Origin: Pandoraea fibrosis
Lineage (GTDB): Bacteria > Pseudomonadota > Gammaproteobacteria > Burkholderiales > Burkholderiaceae
Direction of reading: 5' to 3'
DNA length: 64,000 bases
Assembly: GCF_000807775.2 (NCBI RefSeq)
Contig: NZ_CP047385.1
Location: 3,224,001-3,288,000, forward strand
The position numbers and the translations under genes are program-made. The notes beneath the pieces were generated by a model. It did no database searches, was not told the origin of the DNA, and worked only from the letters and a program-made list of their open reading frames with translations. Shown here piece after piece: positions 1 to 9,884 of this stretch; the stretch's first letter is position 1; each line of letters begins with the position of its first letter.

Positions 1-2145
1 CTGCTCGGCAAGCCGCCGCGCATGCACCGCGACGTCACGCGCATGAAGGCGGAGCTTCCGCCGGTCGACGTCACGGGCCTGTCGCTCGACGACGTGGCGC
101 GTGCCGTGCTGCGTCACCCGACGGTCGCGAGCAAGTCGTTCCTCATCACGATTGGTGATCGCACTGTGGGTGGTTTGACGGCGCGCGACCAGATGGTCGG
201 CCCGTGGCAGGTCCCGGTGGCTGACTGCGCGATTTCGCTGATGGACTACGCCGGTTATCGCGGCGAAGCCATGACGATGGGCGAGCGCACGCCGTTGGCC
301 GTGATCGATGCGCCGGCATCGGGCCGTATGGCCGTCGGCGAAGCCATCACCAACATTGCGGCGGCGCCGATTGCGTCGCTCGATCAGATCAAGCTGTCGG
401 CCAACTGGATGGCAGCATGCGGCACCGAGGGGGAAGACGCTGCGCTGTTCGATACGGTCAAGGCCGTCGGCATGGAGCTGTGCCCGGCGCTGGGCTTGTC
501 GATCCCTGTCGGCAAGGATTCGCTGTCGATGCGCACCAAGTGGGAAGACGCGGGTCGCAGCAAAGACGTGATCGCGCCGGTTTCGCTGATCGTGTCGGCC
601 TTCGCGCCGGTCGAAGACGTGCGTGGCCATCTCACGCCGCAACTGCGTTCGGTCGCGGAAGCGGGTGAGACGGTGCTGATCGCCATCGATCTGGGGCACA
701 ACAAGAACCGTCTGGGCGGCAGTATCCTCGCGCAGGTCACGCAGCAAATTGGCGACGTGACACCGGATCTGGATGATCCGGCCGACCTCCAGCGTTTCTT
801 CGACGCCATTCAGAAACTCAATCGCGAAGGCAAGTTGCTCGCCTATCACGATCGTTCGGACGGCGGTTTGTTCGCCACCGTGGCGGAAATGGCCTTTGCG
901 GGCCACGTTGGCGTGTCGCTCAATGTCGACATGCTCACGCTCGACGAAGGCTTCGAGTCCGATTACGGCGACGCCAAGGATTGGGCCAAGCAGACGGTCG
1001 GCCGTCGTGAAGACAAGACGCTGCGCGCGCTCTTCTCCGAAGAGCTTGGCGGCGTGATTCAGGTGCGGGCGTCGGAGCGCGACGCCGTGTTGCAGGCGCT
1101 GCGCGAAGCCGGTCTCTCGAACTGCACGAACGTAATCGGCAAGCCGAATACGAACGACGTCATCGAGATCTATCGCGACGCCAAAAAGGTCTTCGGCGCA
1201 CCGCGTGCCGAGTTGCAACGCGTATGGTCGGAAGTGAGCTGGCGCATTGCACGTCTGCGCGACAACCCGGCCGCCGCCGATGCCGAATACGAAACGCTGA
1301 ACGACACGAGCGATCCGGGGCTCTCGCCGAAGGTGACGTTCGACGCGAGCGAAGACATCGCCGCACCGTTCATCGCGACGGGCGTGCGTCCGAAGATCGC
1401 GGTTCTGCGCGAGCAGGGCGTGAACTCGCATCTTGAGATGGCCTACGTATTGGACAAGGCCGGCTTCGAGGCTTACGACGTGCACATGAGCGATTTGCTC
1501 GCGGGCCGTCACACGCTGGAAGCGTTCAAGGGCTTCATCGCCTGTGGCGGGTTCTCGTATGGCGATACGCTTGGGGCGGGCGAGGGCTGGGCGAAGACGA
1601 TTCTGTTCAACCCGGCGTTGGCAGAGCAATTCGCTGGCTTCTTCAATCGTGCCGATACGTTCGCATTGGGTGTCTGCAATGGTTGCCAGATGATGAGCAA
1701 CCTCTCGAACCTGATTCCGGGCGCCGTCGCGTGGCCGAAGTTCACGTACAACCAGTCGAAATACGAGGCACGTCTCACGCAGGTGGAAGTGCTCGACTCG
1801 CCGTCGCTGTTCTTCAAGGACATGGCGGGCTCGCAATTGCCGATCGTCATCGCGCACGGCGAAGGCTTCGCCAACTTCGGTCAGCAGGGCAACATCGACC
1901 AGGCAATCGCCGCGATGCGTTTCGTGGACCACCGAGGTCAACCGACCGAGCAGTATCCGTTCAACCCGAACGGCTCGCCGCGTGGCCTGACCGCAGTGAC
2001 GACGGGCGACGGGCGCTTCACGGTCATGATGCCGCACCCGGAGCGCGTGTTCCGCACGGTGCAGATGAGCTGGGCGCCGGCGCAGTGGGGCGAGGACAGC
2101 CCATGGATGCGCATGTTCCGCAACGCTCGCCGTTGGGTGGCTTAA
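1..2145 (+). CDS. purL: Phosphoribosylformylglycinamidine synthase, C-terminal 714 residues (5' truncated by window edge)
   Basis: This is the large single-chain FGAM synthase of purine synthesis (FGAR + glutamine + ATP to FGAM). The reading frame is open from base 1 (LLGKPPRM...), so the true start lies outside; the family is about 1,300 residues and roughly the second half is present. Visible parts are the second PurM-like ATP-binding half ([15 protein letters not shown]) and a C-terminal class I glutamine amidotransferase domain from about residue 465. That domain has the nucleophile cysteine in GVCNGCQMM and the catalytic histidine in MPHPER, so the ammonia-producing part looks intact. 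The gene is followed 80 bases later by a strong bidirectional terminator and is convergent with the prolyl isomerase gene. Confidence 0.97.
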   Translation: MLGKPPRMHRDVTRMKAELPPVDVTGLSLDDVARAVLRHPTVASKSFLITIGDRTVGGLTARDQMVGPWQVPVADCAISLMDYAGYRGEAMTMGERTPLAVIDAPASGRMAVGEAITNIAAAPIASLDQIKLSANWMAACGTEGEDAALFDTVKAVGMELCPALGLSIPVGKDSLSMRTKWEDAGRSKDVIAPVSLIVSAFAPVEDVRGHLTPQLRSVAEAGETVLIAIDLGHNKNRLGGSILAQVTQQIGDVTPDLDDPADLQRFFDAIQKLNREGKLLAYHDRSDGGLFATVAEMAFAGHVGVSLNVDMLTLDEGFESDYGDAKDWAKQTVGRREDKTLRALFSEELGGVIQVRASERDAVLQALREAGLSNCTNVIGKPNTNDVIEIYRDAKKVFGAPRAELQRVWSEVSWRIARLRDNPAAADAEYETLNDTSDPGLSPKVTFDASEDIAAPFIATGVRPKIAVLREQGVNSHLEMAYVLDKAGFEAYDVHMSDLLAGRHTLEAFKGFIACGGFSYGDTLGAGEGWAKTILFNPALAEQFAGFFNRADTFALGVCNGCQMMSNLSNLIPGAVAWPKFTYNQSKYEARLTQVEVLDSPSLFFKDMAGSQLPIVIAHGEGFANFGQQGNIDQAIAAMRFVDHRGQPTEQYPFNPNGSPRGLTAVTTGDGRFTVMMPHPERVFRTVQMSWAPAQWGEDSPWMRMFRNARRWVA

Positions 2146-2226
2146 CGGTATCGCTAACGGTATCGCGAAAGTCGCGACGATATTCCGCACGGCATCCCCG
2201 TGCGGAATGGGTCACCGGAAATAAAA

Positions 2227-2256
2227 AAATCCCGCCGAAAGGCGGGATTTTTGTTT
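2227..2256. terminator. Bidirectional rho-independent terminator between purL and the prolyl isomerase gene
   Basis: A perfect 10-bp stem (2227-2236 with 2241-2250) closes a GAAA tetraloop. T residues follow on the plus strand and an A-run precedes it, so it can end transcription from both sides. It lies between two convergent genes. Confidence 0.93.
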
Positions 2257-2276
2257 CAGTGCCATGCAGGCGAGGC

Positions 2277-3071
2277 TTACTGGATCTTGGCTTTTTTCTC
2301 GAGGCCTTCGATGAAGCCTTGCAGCTTTTCTTCCTGCATTTGCTGCACGAGTTGCGGCTTGACGTCGGCCAACGGCGGGATCTGCGCGTCGCGCGTGTCG
2401 TCCAGCTCGATCACGTGGTAGCCGAACTGCGTCTTGACCGGTGTCTGCGAGTACTGCCCCTTCTGGAGCTTTTGCAGGGCATCGGCAAACTCGGGCACAT
2501 AGGCGTTGGCCGGCGACCAGTCGAGATCGCCGCCGTTCTGTGCCGAACCGGGGTCCTTCGAGTATTGCTTGGCGAGGTCGGCGAACTTCGCACCGCCCTT
2601 GAGCTTCGCGATGATGTCCTTGGCCGTATCTTCGCTCGGCACCAGGATGTGACGGGCGTGATATTCCTTGTCGCCGAACTGCTTCTTCAGTTGGTCGTAA
2701 CGCGCCTGAACTTCTGCGTCGGTCACGGGCGAGGTCTTCTGGAAGTCGGCGATGAGGGCGCGGATCAGCACGCCTTGTTCGGCCAGCTTGAGCTGTGCCT
2801 TGACGTCCGGCTGAGTGGCGATTCCCTTGCTGACGGCTGCCTGCGCGAGGACTTCGCGCTTGACCAGTTCTTCGCGCACTTGCTGTTGCAGTTGCGGCGA
2901 GTTCGGCTGACCCTGACGGACCATTTCGCGAACCATGGCGTCGGCACGTGCCACAGGCACCGGCGTGCCGTTCACAACGGCGACGTTCTGGGCAAGGGCG
3001 GGGAGGGATACGGCGGTCAGCGACACGGCGGCGCCGAGCGCCAGAGCCGTGCGGGCGAGTTTCAATGCCAT
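2277..3071 (-). CDS. Periplasmic parvulin-type peptidyl-prolyl cis-trans isomerase
   Basis: A 264-residue SurA/PrsA-like foldase. The chosen start at 3071 has a TAGGAAAA ribosome site 8 bases upstream and gives a clean signal peptide (MALKLARTALALG, cleavage after ALA near residue 28); an upstream in-frame start would add a 19-residue charged extension. A helical chaperone-like N-terminal part (about 30-130) is followed by one rotamase domain (about 133-225) with the hallmarks ARHILV, GGDLDW and FGYHVIEL. The charged C-terminal tail ends in EKKAKIQ. It is last in a minus-strand run yciB-bolA-PPIase that is conserved in related bacteria. It probably assists folding of exported proteins in the periplasm. 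Confidence 0.93.
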   Translation of the reverse strand: MALKLARTALALGAAVSLTAVSLPALAQNVAVVNGTPVPVARADAMVREMVRQGQPNSPQLQQQVREELVKREVLAQAAVSKGIATQPDVKAQLKLAEQGVLIRALIADFQKTSPVTDAEVQARYDQLKKQFGDKEYHARHILVPSEDTAKDIIAKLKGGAKFADLAKQYSKDPGSAQNGGDLDWSPANAYVPEFADALQKLQKGQYSQTPVKTQFGYHVIELDDTRDAQIPPLADVKPQLVQQMQEEKLQGFIEGLEKKAKIQ

Positions 3072-3133
3072 GCTGTTTTTCCTAACGAATGACGAAGGCA
3101 AGGTTAATCGACGGGGGACGCGTCGCATGCGAG

Positions 3134-3397
3134 TTACGCTTCGCCGGGGGCGAGCGCGACAATGGCGAGGGCGTGAATGCCGTTTTGCATCAAATCGGCT
3201 AGCGCATCATACACCAGGCGGTGACGCGCAACGCGGTTACGGCCGGTAAACGCGGCCGAAACGATCCGGAGGTTGTAATGACCGCCCGACGCGGCGCCGG
3301 CATGACCGGCGTGGCGGGCACTGTCGTTCTCGAGGGCGAATTCCAGAGGGGAGAGCGCAGCGGTGAGCCGCGCTTCGATTTGCTGTTCCATGGTCAT
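3134..3397 (-). CDS. bolA: BolA family protein
   Basis: An 87-residue small BolA-fold protein. Family members pair with monothiol glutaredoxins and handle Fe-S clusters or act in stress responses. The recognisable BolA pattern is the SGGHYNLRIVSAAF strand followed by RHRLVYDAL and the IHALAIVAL C-terminal strand. The start at 3397 has AGGAAG eight bases upstream; a second in-frame ATG two codons later is possible. It sits 22 bases after yciB and 62 bases before the prolyl isomerase gene on the same strand, so the three are probably co-transcribed. Which BolA subgroup it belongs to cannot be fixed by eye. Confidence 0.9.
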   Translation of the reverse strand: MTMEQQIEARLTAALSPLEFALENDSARHAGHAGAASGGHYNLRIVSAAFTGRNRVARHRLVYDALADLMQNGIHALAIVALAPGEA

Positions 3398-3419
3398 GGC
3401 AGTGACTTCCTGACGGACG

Positions 3420-3953
3420 TTATTCGTCCTGCTTGATGTACTTCGCGAGCCACAGACTCTGCACGACGATAAACACGACCATGAGGCCCATGCCGCCGAA
3501 GAGCTTGAAGTCGACCCAGGTGTCGGTCGAGAAATGGTAGGCGATGACGAGGTTGAGCACGCCCATGGCGAGGAAGAACAACGCCCAGCTGAAGTTCACT
3601 GCACGCCAGAGCTGTTCGGGCAATGCCATCTGCTTTTCCATCATGGCGCGGATCAGGTTCTTGTCGAAAACGAGCTCGGCAACGAACAGCGTGATCCCGA
3701 ACAACCAGTACAGCGCCGTGGGCTTCCACTTGATGAAGGTCTCGTCGTGCAGCAGCATGGTGGCACCGCCAAACACCACGATGATCCCCAGGCTCACCCA
3801 CTGCATGGGCTCGACCTTGCGGTGACGCAGCCACATCCAGATGACTTGCGCGATCGTCGTCACGATCGCGATGCCGGTGGCGACGTAGATGCCGGCGAAC
3901 TTGAAGGCGACGAAAAACAGAATGACCGGTAATAGGTCGAAAAGGAATTTCAT
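3420..3953 (-). CDS. yciB: Inner membrane septation protein A family (YciB/IspZ)
   Basis: A 177-residue polytopic inner-membrane protein, matching the usual length of about 180 for YciB/IspZ. Family members are needed for normal cell-envelope shape or intracellular septation in some bacteria, with an uncertain molecular role. Start [14 protein letters not shown] is typical of the family; a longer frame upstream would add 22 proline-rich residues that do not fit. Five hydrophobic segments can be seen, with the conserved stretches [10 protein letters not shown] and WVDFKLFGG. It leads directly into bolA. Confidence 0.93.
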   Translation of the reverse strand: MKFLFDLLPVILFFVAFKFAGIYVATGIAIVTTIAQVIWMWLRHRKVEPMQWVSLGIIVVFGGATMLLHDETFIKWKPTALYWLFGITLFVAELVFDKNLIRAMMEKQMALPEQLWRAVNFSWALFFLAMGVLNLVIAYHFSTDTWVDFKLFGGMGLMVVFIVVQSLWLAKYIKQDE

Positions 3954-4120
3954 GAAGTCTCGACTTGGGGGCTTCGGGGGCAAACGCCCAGCGCTCGACG
4001 CGTCTGGGGGAGCAAACACCCATTATATTTCAAAGGCCCGGCGAGGAACGCGGCGAATCTCCGAAAGCGCGGTGCAGCGCGCGTTGCTGCACCGCCAACC
4101 CGTCAGGCGGGCGCTTTGCC

Positions 4121-4540
4121 TTACTGCAGGATTTCGATGCGCTTCACGTCGATATCGTTCGGGCGGAAGCGATGACGGTCGACTTCGCCGGTGATACGCA
4201 CACGCGTCTTGTCGCTGATTTGACGGCCCGGCGGCAGATACTTGTCGTCAAGGTCGATCTCGATGGTCTTGCCGGCGTCGTCGCGGAAGGTGTAGTGCTC
4301 GTGCTTGAGCCGGTTGACGATATAGCCCTCGATCACGGCCACGGCGTCGTCGGGGGCTGCCAAGGCCTGTTCCACGGTCGAGACGTTGGATGTCACCGAC
4401 GGCACGACCACGCTTCCGGTTGTGCCCGCCGCGGCCGTCGGACCCGTGTATTGCGCGATGGCGGGTGCCGCACTTAGTACGCCGAAAAATGCCGCTGCCG
4501 TGCAGAGAAGCGGCGTGAAGCGAGTGATTTTGCTTGGCAT
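4121..4540 (-). CDS. Secreted OB-fold protein of the YgiW/YdeI (BOF) family
   Basis: A 139-residue protein with a signal peptide (cleavage probably after APAIA, residue 29) and a short alanine/threonine-rich spacer. The C-terminal domain (about 55-139) has the bacterial OB-fold pattern: AVIEGYIV, the YTFRDDAGKTIEIDLDD strand, and TRVRITGEVDR followed by IDVKRIE. Relatives YgiW and YdeI of E. coli are periplasmic stress-tolerance proteins of unclear biochemistry. It lies between yciB and msrB but is separated from each by more than 150 bases, so it may have its own promoter. Confidence 0.85.
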   Translation of the reverse strand: MPSKITRFTPLLCTAAAFFGVLSAAPAIAQYTGPTAAAGTTGSVVVPSVTSNVSTVEQALAAPDDAVAVIEGYIVNRLKHEHYTFRDDAGKTIEIDLDDKYLPPGRQISDKTRVRITGEVDRHRFRPNDIDVKRIEILQ

Positions 4541-4664
4541 GAGCGACGTTTCCTGTTTTTGATGAAGGAGGCGTCAGCTTAGCAGACGTACGATCGGTGT
4601 CCGAACACTCGCACGGAGGTCATCCTCCCAAAGCGTTCGCGGTCGATCGCAAAACGGAGATGGC

Positions 4665-4689
4665 CCCCACCGGCAGCGGGCCGGTGGGG
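4665..4689. terminator. GC-rich hairpin downstream of msrB, possible terminator
   Basis: A perfect 10-bp stem (4665-4674 with 4680-4689) around a five-base loop lies just after the msrB stop codon. On the minus strand the nearest T-run is about 10 bases past the stem and only four long, so termination may be partial or factor-dependent. Confidence 0.45.
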
Positions 4690-4697
4690 TGGGGTGT

Positions 4698-5120
4698 TCA
4701 GCCCTCGACAGGCTTGTCGGACTGGCCTTCCTTGTCCTCGAAGTTAAGCGAGGCCGAATTGATGCAATAACGCAAGCCGGTCGGCTGGGGACCGTCTTCG
4801 AACAGGTGCCCAAGGTGAGCATCGCAGTTGTGGCAGCGCACTTCCACACGCACCATGCCGTGGCTGTAATCCATGACTTCGTCGATGCCGGCCTTGTCGA
4901 CCGGGGCCGAGTAGCTGGGCCAGCCGCAGCCTGCATCGAACTTCTCGGTCGATTCGAACAGTGGCGCACCGCAGCAGACACAGCGGTAGGTGCCGTCTTT
5001 CCAGTGATCCCAGTAACGGCCCGTGAATGCGCGCTCGGTGGCCGCATGGCGCGTGACCTGGTATTCCACGTCGTCGAGTTGGGCACGCCAGTCGGCGTCG
5101 TTCTTTTCCACTTTGCTCAT
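4698..5120 (-). CDS. msrB: Peptide-methionine (R)-S-oxide reductase MsrB
   Basis: A 140-residue enzyme that reduces the R-epimer of methionine sulfoxide in proteins. The catalytic cysteine is C119 in RYCINSASL. Four zinc-binding cysteines form two CxxC pairs (C47/C50 and C96/C99), so it is the zinc-containing form, and GCGWPSY gives C65 as a possible resolving residue. Length and motifs are normal. A ribosome site GGAGA precedes the start at 5120. It follows selO on the same strand after 136 bases; both act in redox homeostasis. There is no signal peptide, so it is cytoplasmic. Confidence 0.97.
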   Translation of the reverse strand: MSKVEKNDADWRAQLDDVEYQVTRHAATERAFTGRYWDHWKDGTYRCVCCGAPLFESTEKFDAGCGWPSYSAPVDKAGIDEVMDYSHGMVRVEVRCHNCDAHLGHLFEDGPQPTGLRYCINSASLNFEDKEGQSDKPVEG

Positions 5121-5256
5121 GAGAGTCTCCTGAGGGGCGGCGGCCCCGGAATTGCCGCCGCGCGTCGTATTTCGTCAGACCCGGCTCAGATGGGGGCGGC
5201 GCGCCGTTTTGCAATGTGCCGAAACGCCTCGCCGCCTGTCGATGCCAGGCCGTCAA

Positions 5257-6774
5257 TCAAGACGAGCAACTGACTTCGAGCTGACCGGCCCAGTCGGGCG
5301 GCAACTCGGCATAGCGCTCGAATTCGGGTTGTTCATCGTAGGGGTGCGAGAGCACGCGCAGCAGCGTGTCGACTTCCGAGAAGTCCCTTTCACCGGCACG
5401 GCGGATCGCGATCTCGGCCAGGTGATTGCGCAGGATGTACTTCGGGTTGACGAGCCGCATCGCGACTGCACGTTTGGCGTCGGTGCTCGCTTCGTGGCGA
5501 AGTCGTGCGCGGTAATCCACGGCCCAGGCGTCGAATCCTGCCCGGTCGATGAACATGTCGCGCAGCGGTTCGTCGGCGGCGGGGTTATCGAGTTCAAGCG
5601 TGGCGAGCGTGCGGAACAGGTGCGTAAAGTCGACGCGTCCCTCGTGCATCAGCTTGAACAGACGATTGATGAGCGTTTCGTCGTCGGCGTGCGATTCGCG
5701 CAACCCGAGTTTGGCGCGCATGCGCAGGTCGATTTCTTCGGCAAAGCGCGTCTTGAACACGGGCAGCACCGACTGCGCTTGCTCGATCGCCGCATCCCCT
5801 TCGCCGAACAACGGCAACAGGGCCTGCGCGAGGCAGAACAGGTTCCAGTACGCGACGTTCGGCTGCGCCTGATAGGCGTAGCGCCCCTGCGTGTCGGAGT
5901 GGTTGCAGATGTGGTGGGCGTTGAAGCCGTCGAGAAAGCCGAAGGGGCCGTAGTCGATCGTCAGCCCGAGAATCGACATGTTGTCGGTATTCATCACGCC
6001 GTGGCAGAAGCCCACCGCCTGCCAATGCGCCACCATTTCCGCCGTGGCATCGCAGACCGCGCTCAGCAGGGCGAGGTAAGGATTGGCTTCGTCGCGGCAG
6101 TGCGGGTAGTGATGATCGATGGTGAAGTCTGCGAGTTGACGCAGCGCTTCGTATTGATCTCCCGCCCAGAAGTGCTCGAAGTGACCGAAACGGATGAAGC
6201 TCGGCGACAGGCGCGTGACGACGGCCGCCGTCTCGATGGTCTCGCGGCGTACGGGGGCGTCCGAGCCAATGACGCACAGGGCGCGTGTCGTCGGCACGCC
6301 GAGATGGAACATGGCTTCCGAGCCAAGGAACTCCCGGATCGACGAGCGGAGCACGGCACGTCCGTCACCCATGCGGGAATAGGGCGTCAGACCGCCGCCC
6401 TTGAGCTGAATTTCCCAGCGACCGCCGGGGCCGTCCGATTCGCCAAGCAGCAACGCCCGGCCGTCGCCGAGTTGACCGGCCCAGACGCCGAACTGATGTC
6501 CTGAGTAGACACTGGCGAGCGGATCGCCCCCTGGCAGCGGCGTATTGCCGGCAAAGGTCGCAAGAAACTCCGGATCGCGTGCCGCTTCGGGCGACCAGCC
6601 TAGCAGGCGGGCGGCGTCGACCGAAAAACCGACCAGATAGGGCGCTGGCAGCGGCTGCGGCGCCAGGCGCGTATAGAAGCTGTTGCCGAGTGACGCAAAC
6701 CGGTTCGCCATTGGCAGCGGTCCATAGGGCTTTAGCGAAGCGGAAACAGAAGCGGGACGGTCGGTTGCCGACAT
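5257..6774 (-). CDS. selO: SelO family pseudokinase-fold AMP transferase (YdiU)
   Basis: A 505-residue SelO protein. The family has a kinase-like fold with flipped ATP and transfers AMP to protein hydroxyls, with a link to oxidative stress. Hallmarks are the SGHQFG motif, [19 protein letters not shown], the [10 protein letters not shown] loop and the metal-binding DYGPFGFLD. The protein ends VSCSS: the cysteine third from the end lines up with the selenocysteine of animal SelO, here encoded by an ordinary Cys codon. The start region [10 protein letters not shown] is not strongly conserved, so the exact start is less certain than the identity. It is transcribed divergently from the acyl-CoA ligase gene. 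Confidence 0.96.
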   Translation of the reverse strand: MSATDRPASVSASLKPYGPLPMANRFASLGNSFYTRLAPQPLPAPYLVGFSVDAARLLGWSPEAARDPEFLATFAGNTPLPGGDPLASVYSGHQFGVWAGQLGDGRALLLGESDGPGGRWEIQLKGGGLTPYSRMGDGRAVLRSSIREFLGSEAMFHLGVPTTRALCVIGSDAPVRRETIETAAVVTRLSPSFIRFGHFEHFWAGDQYEALRQLADFTIDHHYPHCRDEANPYLALLSAVCDATAEMVAHWQAVGFCHGVMNTDNMSILGLTIDYGPFGFLDGFNAHHICNHSDTQGRYAYQAQPNVAYWNLFCLAQALLPLFGEGDAAIEQAQSVLPVFKTRFAEEIDLRMRAKLGLRESHADDETLINRLFKLMHEGRVDFTHLFRTLATLELDNPAADEPLRDMFIDRAGFDAWAVDYRARLRHEASTDAKRAVAMRLVNPKYILRNHLAEIAIRRAGERDFSEVDTLLRVLSHPYDEQPEFERYAELPPDWAGQLEVSCSS

Positions 6775-7049
6775 TGGGGACGTTCCTGAAGGTGAACAAA
6801 CATTCTACTTGAGGTGCCCGTCCTGCGCTGCCGGGTTGCGTACACTGGCGTAGCCCCGATCTGCTGCGCCGCACAAGCGAAGGGCGTTGACCCGGCGCTC
6901 GCACGCGTCAAGAATGAATCTCCGCGGTGCCTGTAAGTGCACGCATCAACCGCACCAACACGCTGGGCACGAATGCTCGAACGCCTGAACGCTATTCCCG
7001 ACGTATCCCCGTAATTCCGGTTTTCCCGACTTTTCTGGAGATTCGACGC

Positions 7050-8678
7050 ATGGCAACACCGCTCCTCGGCCAGATGATGGCCGCGCCGCTCCTGATTTCC
7101 TCGCTGCTCACGCATGCTGCGCGTCACCACGGCGACACCGAGATTGTGTCGCGTCGCGTGGAGGGCGACATCCACCGCTACACCTGGCGCGACGCCGAGC
7201 AGCGCGCCCGCCAACTCGCACAGGCATTCCGCCGGCTGGGGGTGGAGGATGGCGAGCGCGTGGGCACGCTGGCATGGAACGGCTATCGGCATCTCGAGTT
7301 GTACTACGGCGTCTCGGGCATGGGCAGCGTCATCCACACCGTCAATCCCCGCCTGTTCCCGGAGCAGATCGCTTATATCGTCAACCACGCAGAAGATCGC
7401 TTCGTGGCGTTTGACATCAATTTCCTGCCGTTAGTGGAGACGATTGCCCCCATGTGCTCGGGCGTGCAGGGTTGGATCGCGATGACGGATCGTGCGCACA
7501 TGCCCACATCGAGCTTGCCGTTGCTGTGCTACGAGGAACTGATTGCCGCCGAGGACGGCCAGTTCATCTGGCCGACGATGGACGAGTCGACGGCGTCTGG
7601 CCTTTGCTACACATCGGGCACGACGGGCAATCCCAAAGGTGTGCTCTACAGCCATCGCTCCACGGTGTTGCATGCCTTCGGCGCCTCGCTGCCGGACGCG
7701 ATGGCCATGTCGGCACGCGACGCCGTGTTGCCCGTGGTGCCGATGTTTCATGTGAACGCGTGGGGCCTGCCGTACTCCAGCGCACTCGTCGGCGCGAAGC
7801 TCGTATTCCCCGGCAAGGATCTCGACGGCAAGTCGCTGTACGAACTCTTCGAAGCGGAGGGGGTGACGTTCTCGGCGGGAGTGCCCACCGTCTGGCTGGG
7901 GCTGCTGACGCACGTGAAATCCATCGGCGCGCGTTTCTCGACGCTGGAGCGCACGGTGATCGGCGGATCGGCCTGCCCGCCGGCCATGCTCCAGACGTTC
8001 GAAAAGGATTACGGCGTGCGTGTCATTCACGCGTGGGGCATGAGCGAAATGTCCCCGCTCGGCACGTTATGCCATCTGCGCAAACATCACCGCGACCTGC
8101 CGGCCGACGCGCAGCAACACATTCTGGAGAAACAAGGGACGGCCATCTACGGTGTCGACCTGAAGATCGTGGGGCCGGATGGCGAAGAACTGCCGTGGGA
8201 CGGGAAGGCGTTCGGCGATCTGCACGCACGCGGGCCGTGGGTCATCGATCGCTATTTCGGCTCGGAGGCGTCGCCGCTGATCGACGGCTGGTTTCCGACC
8301 GGAGATGTGGCCACGATCGATGCGGAAGGCTATGTACAAATCACCGATCGCAGCAAGGACGTCATCAAGTCGGGCGGCGAGTGGATCAGCTCCATCGATG
8401 TCGAGAACGTTGCGATGGCGCATCCGGAGATTCACGAAGCCGCCTGTATTGCCGTGAAACACCCGAAGTGGGAAGAGCGGCCTTTGCTGGTCGTGGTTCG
8501 CAAGCCCGGCTCGACACTGACCCGCGAAGCGGTGCTGGCGTTCTACCAGGGGCGTGTCGTGAAATGGTGGATACCCGACGATGTGGTGTTCGTCGATGAG
8601 ATTCCCCACACCGCGACCGGAAAGATGCTCAAGCTCAAACTGCGTGAGAAATTCCGCGACTATCAGGCGGCGTCGTAG
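7050..8678 (+). CDS. Fatty or organic acid-CoA ligase (AMP-forming, AlkK/DmdB-like)
   Basis: A 542-residue ANL-superfamily ligase that activates a carboxylic acid through an acyl-AMP. The P-loop motif [12 protein letters not shown], the WGMSEMSP segment, the GWFPTGDVA motif, the [14 protein letters not shown] hinge and the [15 protein letters not shown]-terminal lysine motif are all present. Start 7050 has CTGGAG 9 bases upstream; the frame extends 41 codons further up, but that part looks non-coding. The length and [10 protein letters not shown] start fit the medium-chain or 3-(methylthio)propionyl-CoA ligase group, but substrate cannot be read from sequence. It lies upstream of livHMGF and the FadJ-like gene, which suggests one catabolic unit. 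Confidence 0.93.
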   Translation: MATPLLGQMMAAPLLISSLLTHAARHHGDTEIVSRRVEGDIHRYTWRDAEQRARQLAQAFRRLGVEDGERVGTLAWNGYRHLELYYGVSGMGSVIHTVNPRLFPEQIAYIVNHAEDRFVAFDINFLPLVETIAPMCSGVQGWIAMTDRAHMPTSSLPLLCYEELIAAEDGQFIWPTMDESTASGLCYTSGTTGNPKGVLYSHRSTVLHAFGASLPDAMAMSARDAVLPVVPMFHVNAWGLPYSSALVGAKLVFPGKDLDGKSLYELFEAEGVTFSAGVPTVWLGLLTHVKSIGARFSTLERTVIGGSACPPAMLQTFEKDYGVRVIHAWGMSEMSPLGTLCHLRKHHRDLPADAQQHILEKQGTAIYGVDLKIVGPDGEELPWDGKAFGDLHARGPWVIDRYFGSEASPLIDGWFPTGDVATIDAEGYVQITDRSKDVIKSGGEWISSIDVENVAMAHPEIHEAACIAVKHPKWEERPLLVVVRKPGSTLTREAVLAFYQGRVVKWWIPDDVVFVDEIPHTATGKMLKLKLREKFRDYQAAS

Positions 8679-8825
8679 ATTGTCGGTCATGGCGCCCGTC
8701 ATGACAGTGACATCCGTCGTGTACCCGCTCGGAATTTTCTGAGCGAGTGCACGGTCGCTGCCTGAAATCCAGCAGTGACGCCGCTTTTCGGGCGATCCCG
8801 GGTCATTTCGGTCGCACGTCCCCTC

Positions 8826-8831
8826 TATAAT
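8826..8831 (+). promoter_or_regulatory. Candidate -10 element for the livHMGF operon
   Basis: A perfect TATAAT lies 70 bases before the livH start codon in the 222-base gap after the ligase gene. The best-spaced -35 is poor (TCATTT at 8803-8808), so an activator may be needed or the match may be chance. Confidence 0.4.
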
Positions 8832-8900
8832 GTCAGCCTGAATTTCCCCCGATACGGCAGGCGCTGCCGCGTCTTTCATCGGCTTTCCAAAGGAGATGGT

Positions 8901-9884
8901 GTGCATCTGCTGAGTGCCACTGCGGGCCTCGTGCTTGTGAATGGTGTGAGCTATGGTTTGCTGTTGTTCATGCTATCGAGCGGCCTCACGTTGATCTTCA
9001 GCATGCTGGGCGTGCTGAACTTCGCGCATGCCAGCTTTTACATGCTGGGGGCGTATTTCGCCTACGCGTTGTCGGCGGCAGTGGGGTTCTGGCCTGCATT
9101 GGTTGTGGCGCCGCTGATCGTGGGCGGACTCGGTGCCGTCTTCGAGCGCGGCGTATTGCGGCGATTGCGCGCACGCGGTGCGCTCGCGGAGCTGCTCGCC
9201 ACGTTCGGACTGGCCTACATCGTGGTGGAACTGGTGCAACTCGCGTGGGGGCGCGGGCCGGTCGATTACGCAGTGCCAGCCGCCCTCGACGGCGTGTTGA
9301 TACCTGTGGCGGGTATCGCCGTGCCCGCATACCGATTGTTCCTCATGGGGTTGGCGTGCACGATCGCCGTACTGGTATGGGTCGCGTTTCGCGCCACGCG
9401 CGCCGGACTGATCTTGCAGGCAGCCTTGTCGCAACCGGCGATGACGCAGGCCCTCGGCTATAACGTGCCGGCGCTCTACACAGGCGTGTTCGTGTGTGGC
9501 GCGGCGCTGGCGGCGCTGGCCGGGGCCGCTGGCGGGAATGTGCTGGTGACGGAGCCCGGCATGGCGGCAACGGTTGGCAGTGTCGTGTTTGTTGTGGTGG
9601 TCGTGGGTGGACTGGGTTCGCTGGGCGGCGCATTCGTTGCCTCGCTGCTGATTGGCTTACTGCAGACATGGGCTGTCACGAGCGACGCGAGTCTCGCGCC
9701 ATGGTGGCCTCAAAGTGCGATGGAGCCCGTTGGTGGGGCGGGCGTACTGGGGGCATTGCAGGCTGCCATCGCGCCAATCGCACGTCTGAGCGTTGCACAA
9801 CTCGCACCGGCGGTGCCGTATTTGCTAATGGTGGCGGTACTGCTTTGGCGTCCGCGCGGACTTTTTGGCGTTCGGGAGGGCTAA
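8901..9884 (+). CDS. livH: Branched-chain amino acid-type ABC transporter permease LivH
   Basis: A 327-residue inner-membrane permease of the HAAT family. The GTG start at 8901 is chosen because AAAGGAG lies five bases upstream and it gives the family N-terminus (NGVSYGLLLFMLSSGLTLIFSMLGVLNFAHASFYMLG). About eight hydrophobic segments are visible, plus the permease loop around RATRAGLILQAAL and the glycine-rich VVVVVGGLGSLGGAFVAS region. It overlaps livM by one base (TAATG). No periplasmic binding protein gene lies in the cluster, so it must use one encoded elsewhere. Substrates of this family include branched-chain amino acids, but also amides, urea and aromatic or aliphatic acids. Confidence 0.92.
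   Translation: MHLLSATAGLVLVNGVSYGLLLFMLSSGLTLIFSMLGVLNFAHASFYMLGAYFAYALSAAVGFWPALVVAPLIVGGLGAVFERGVLRRLRARGALAELLATFGLAYIVVELVQLAWGRGPVDYAVPAALDGVLIPVAGIAVPAYRLFLMGLACTIAVLVWVAFRATRAGLILQAALSQPAMTQALGYNVPALYTGVFVCGAALAALAGAAGGNVLVTEPGMAATVGSVVFVVVVVGGLGSLGGAFVASLLIGLLQTWAVTSDASLAPWWPQSAMEPVGGAGVLGALQAAIAPIARLSVAQLAPAVPYLLMVAVLLWRPRGLFGVREG

Noticed and set aside
5152..6504. Long plus-strand open frame (450 codons) opposite selO
   Set aside because: It is antisense to a well-conserved gene, has arginine/histidine-rich composition typical of GC-rich shadow frames, and shows no domain or ribosome site.
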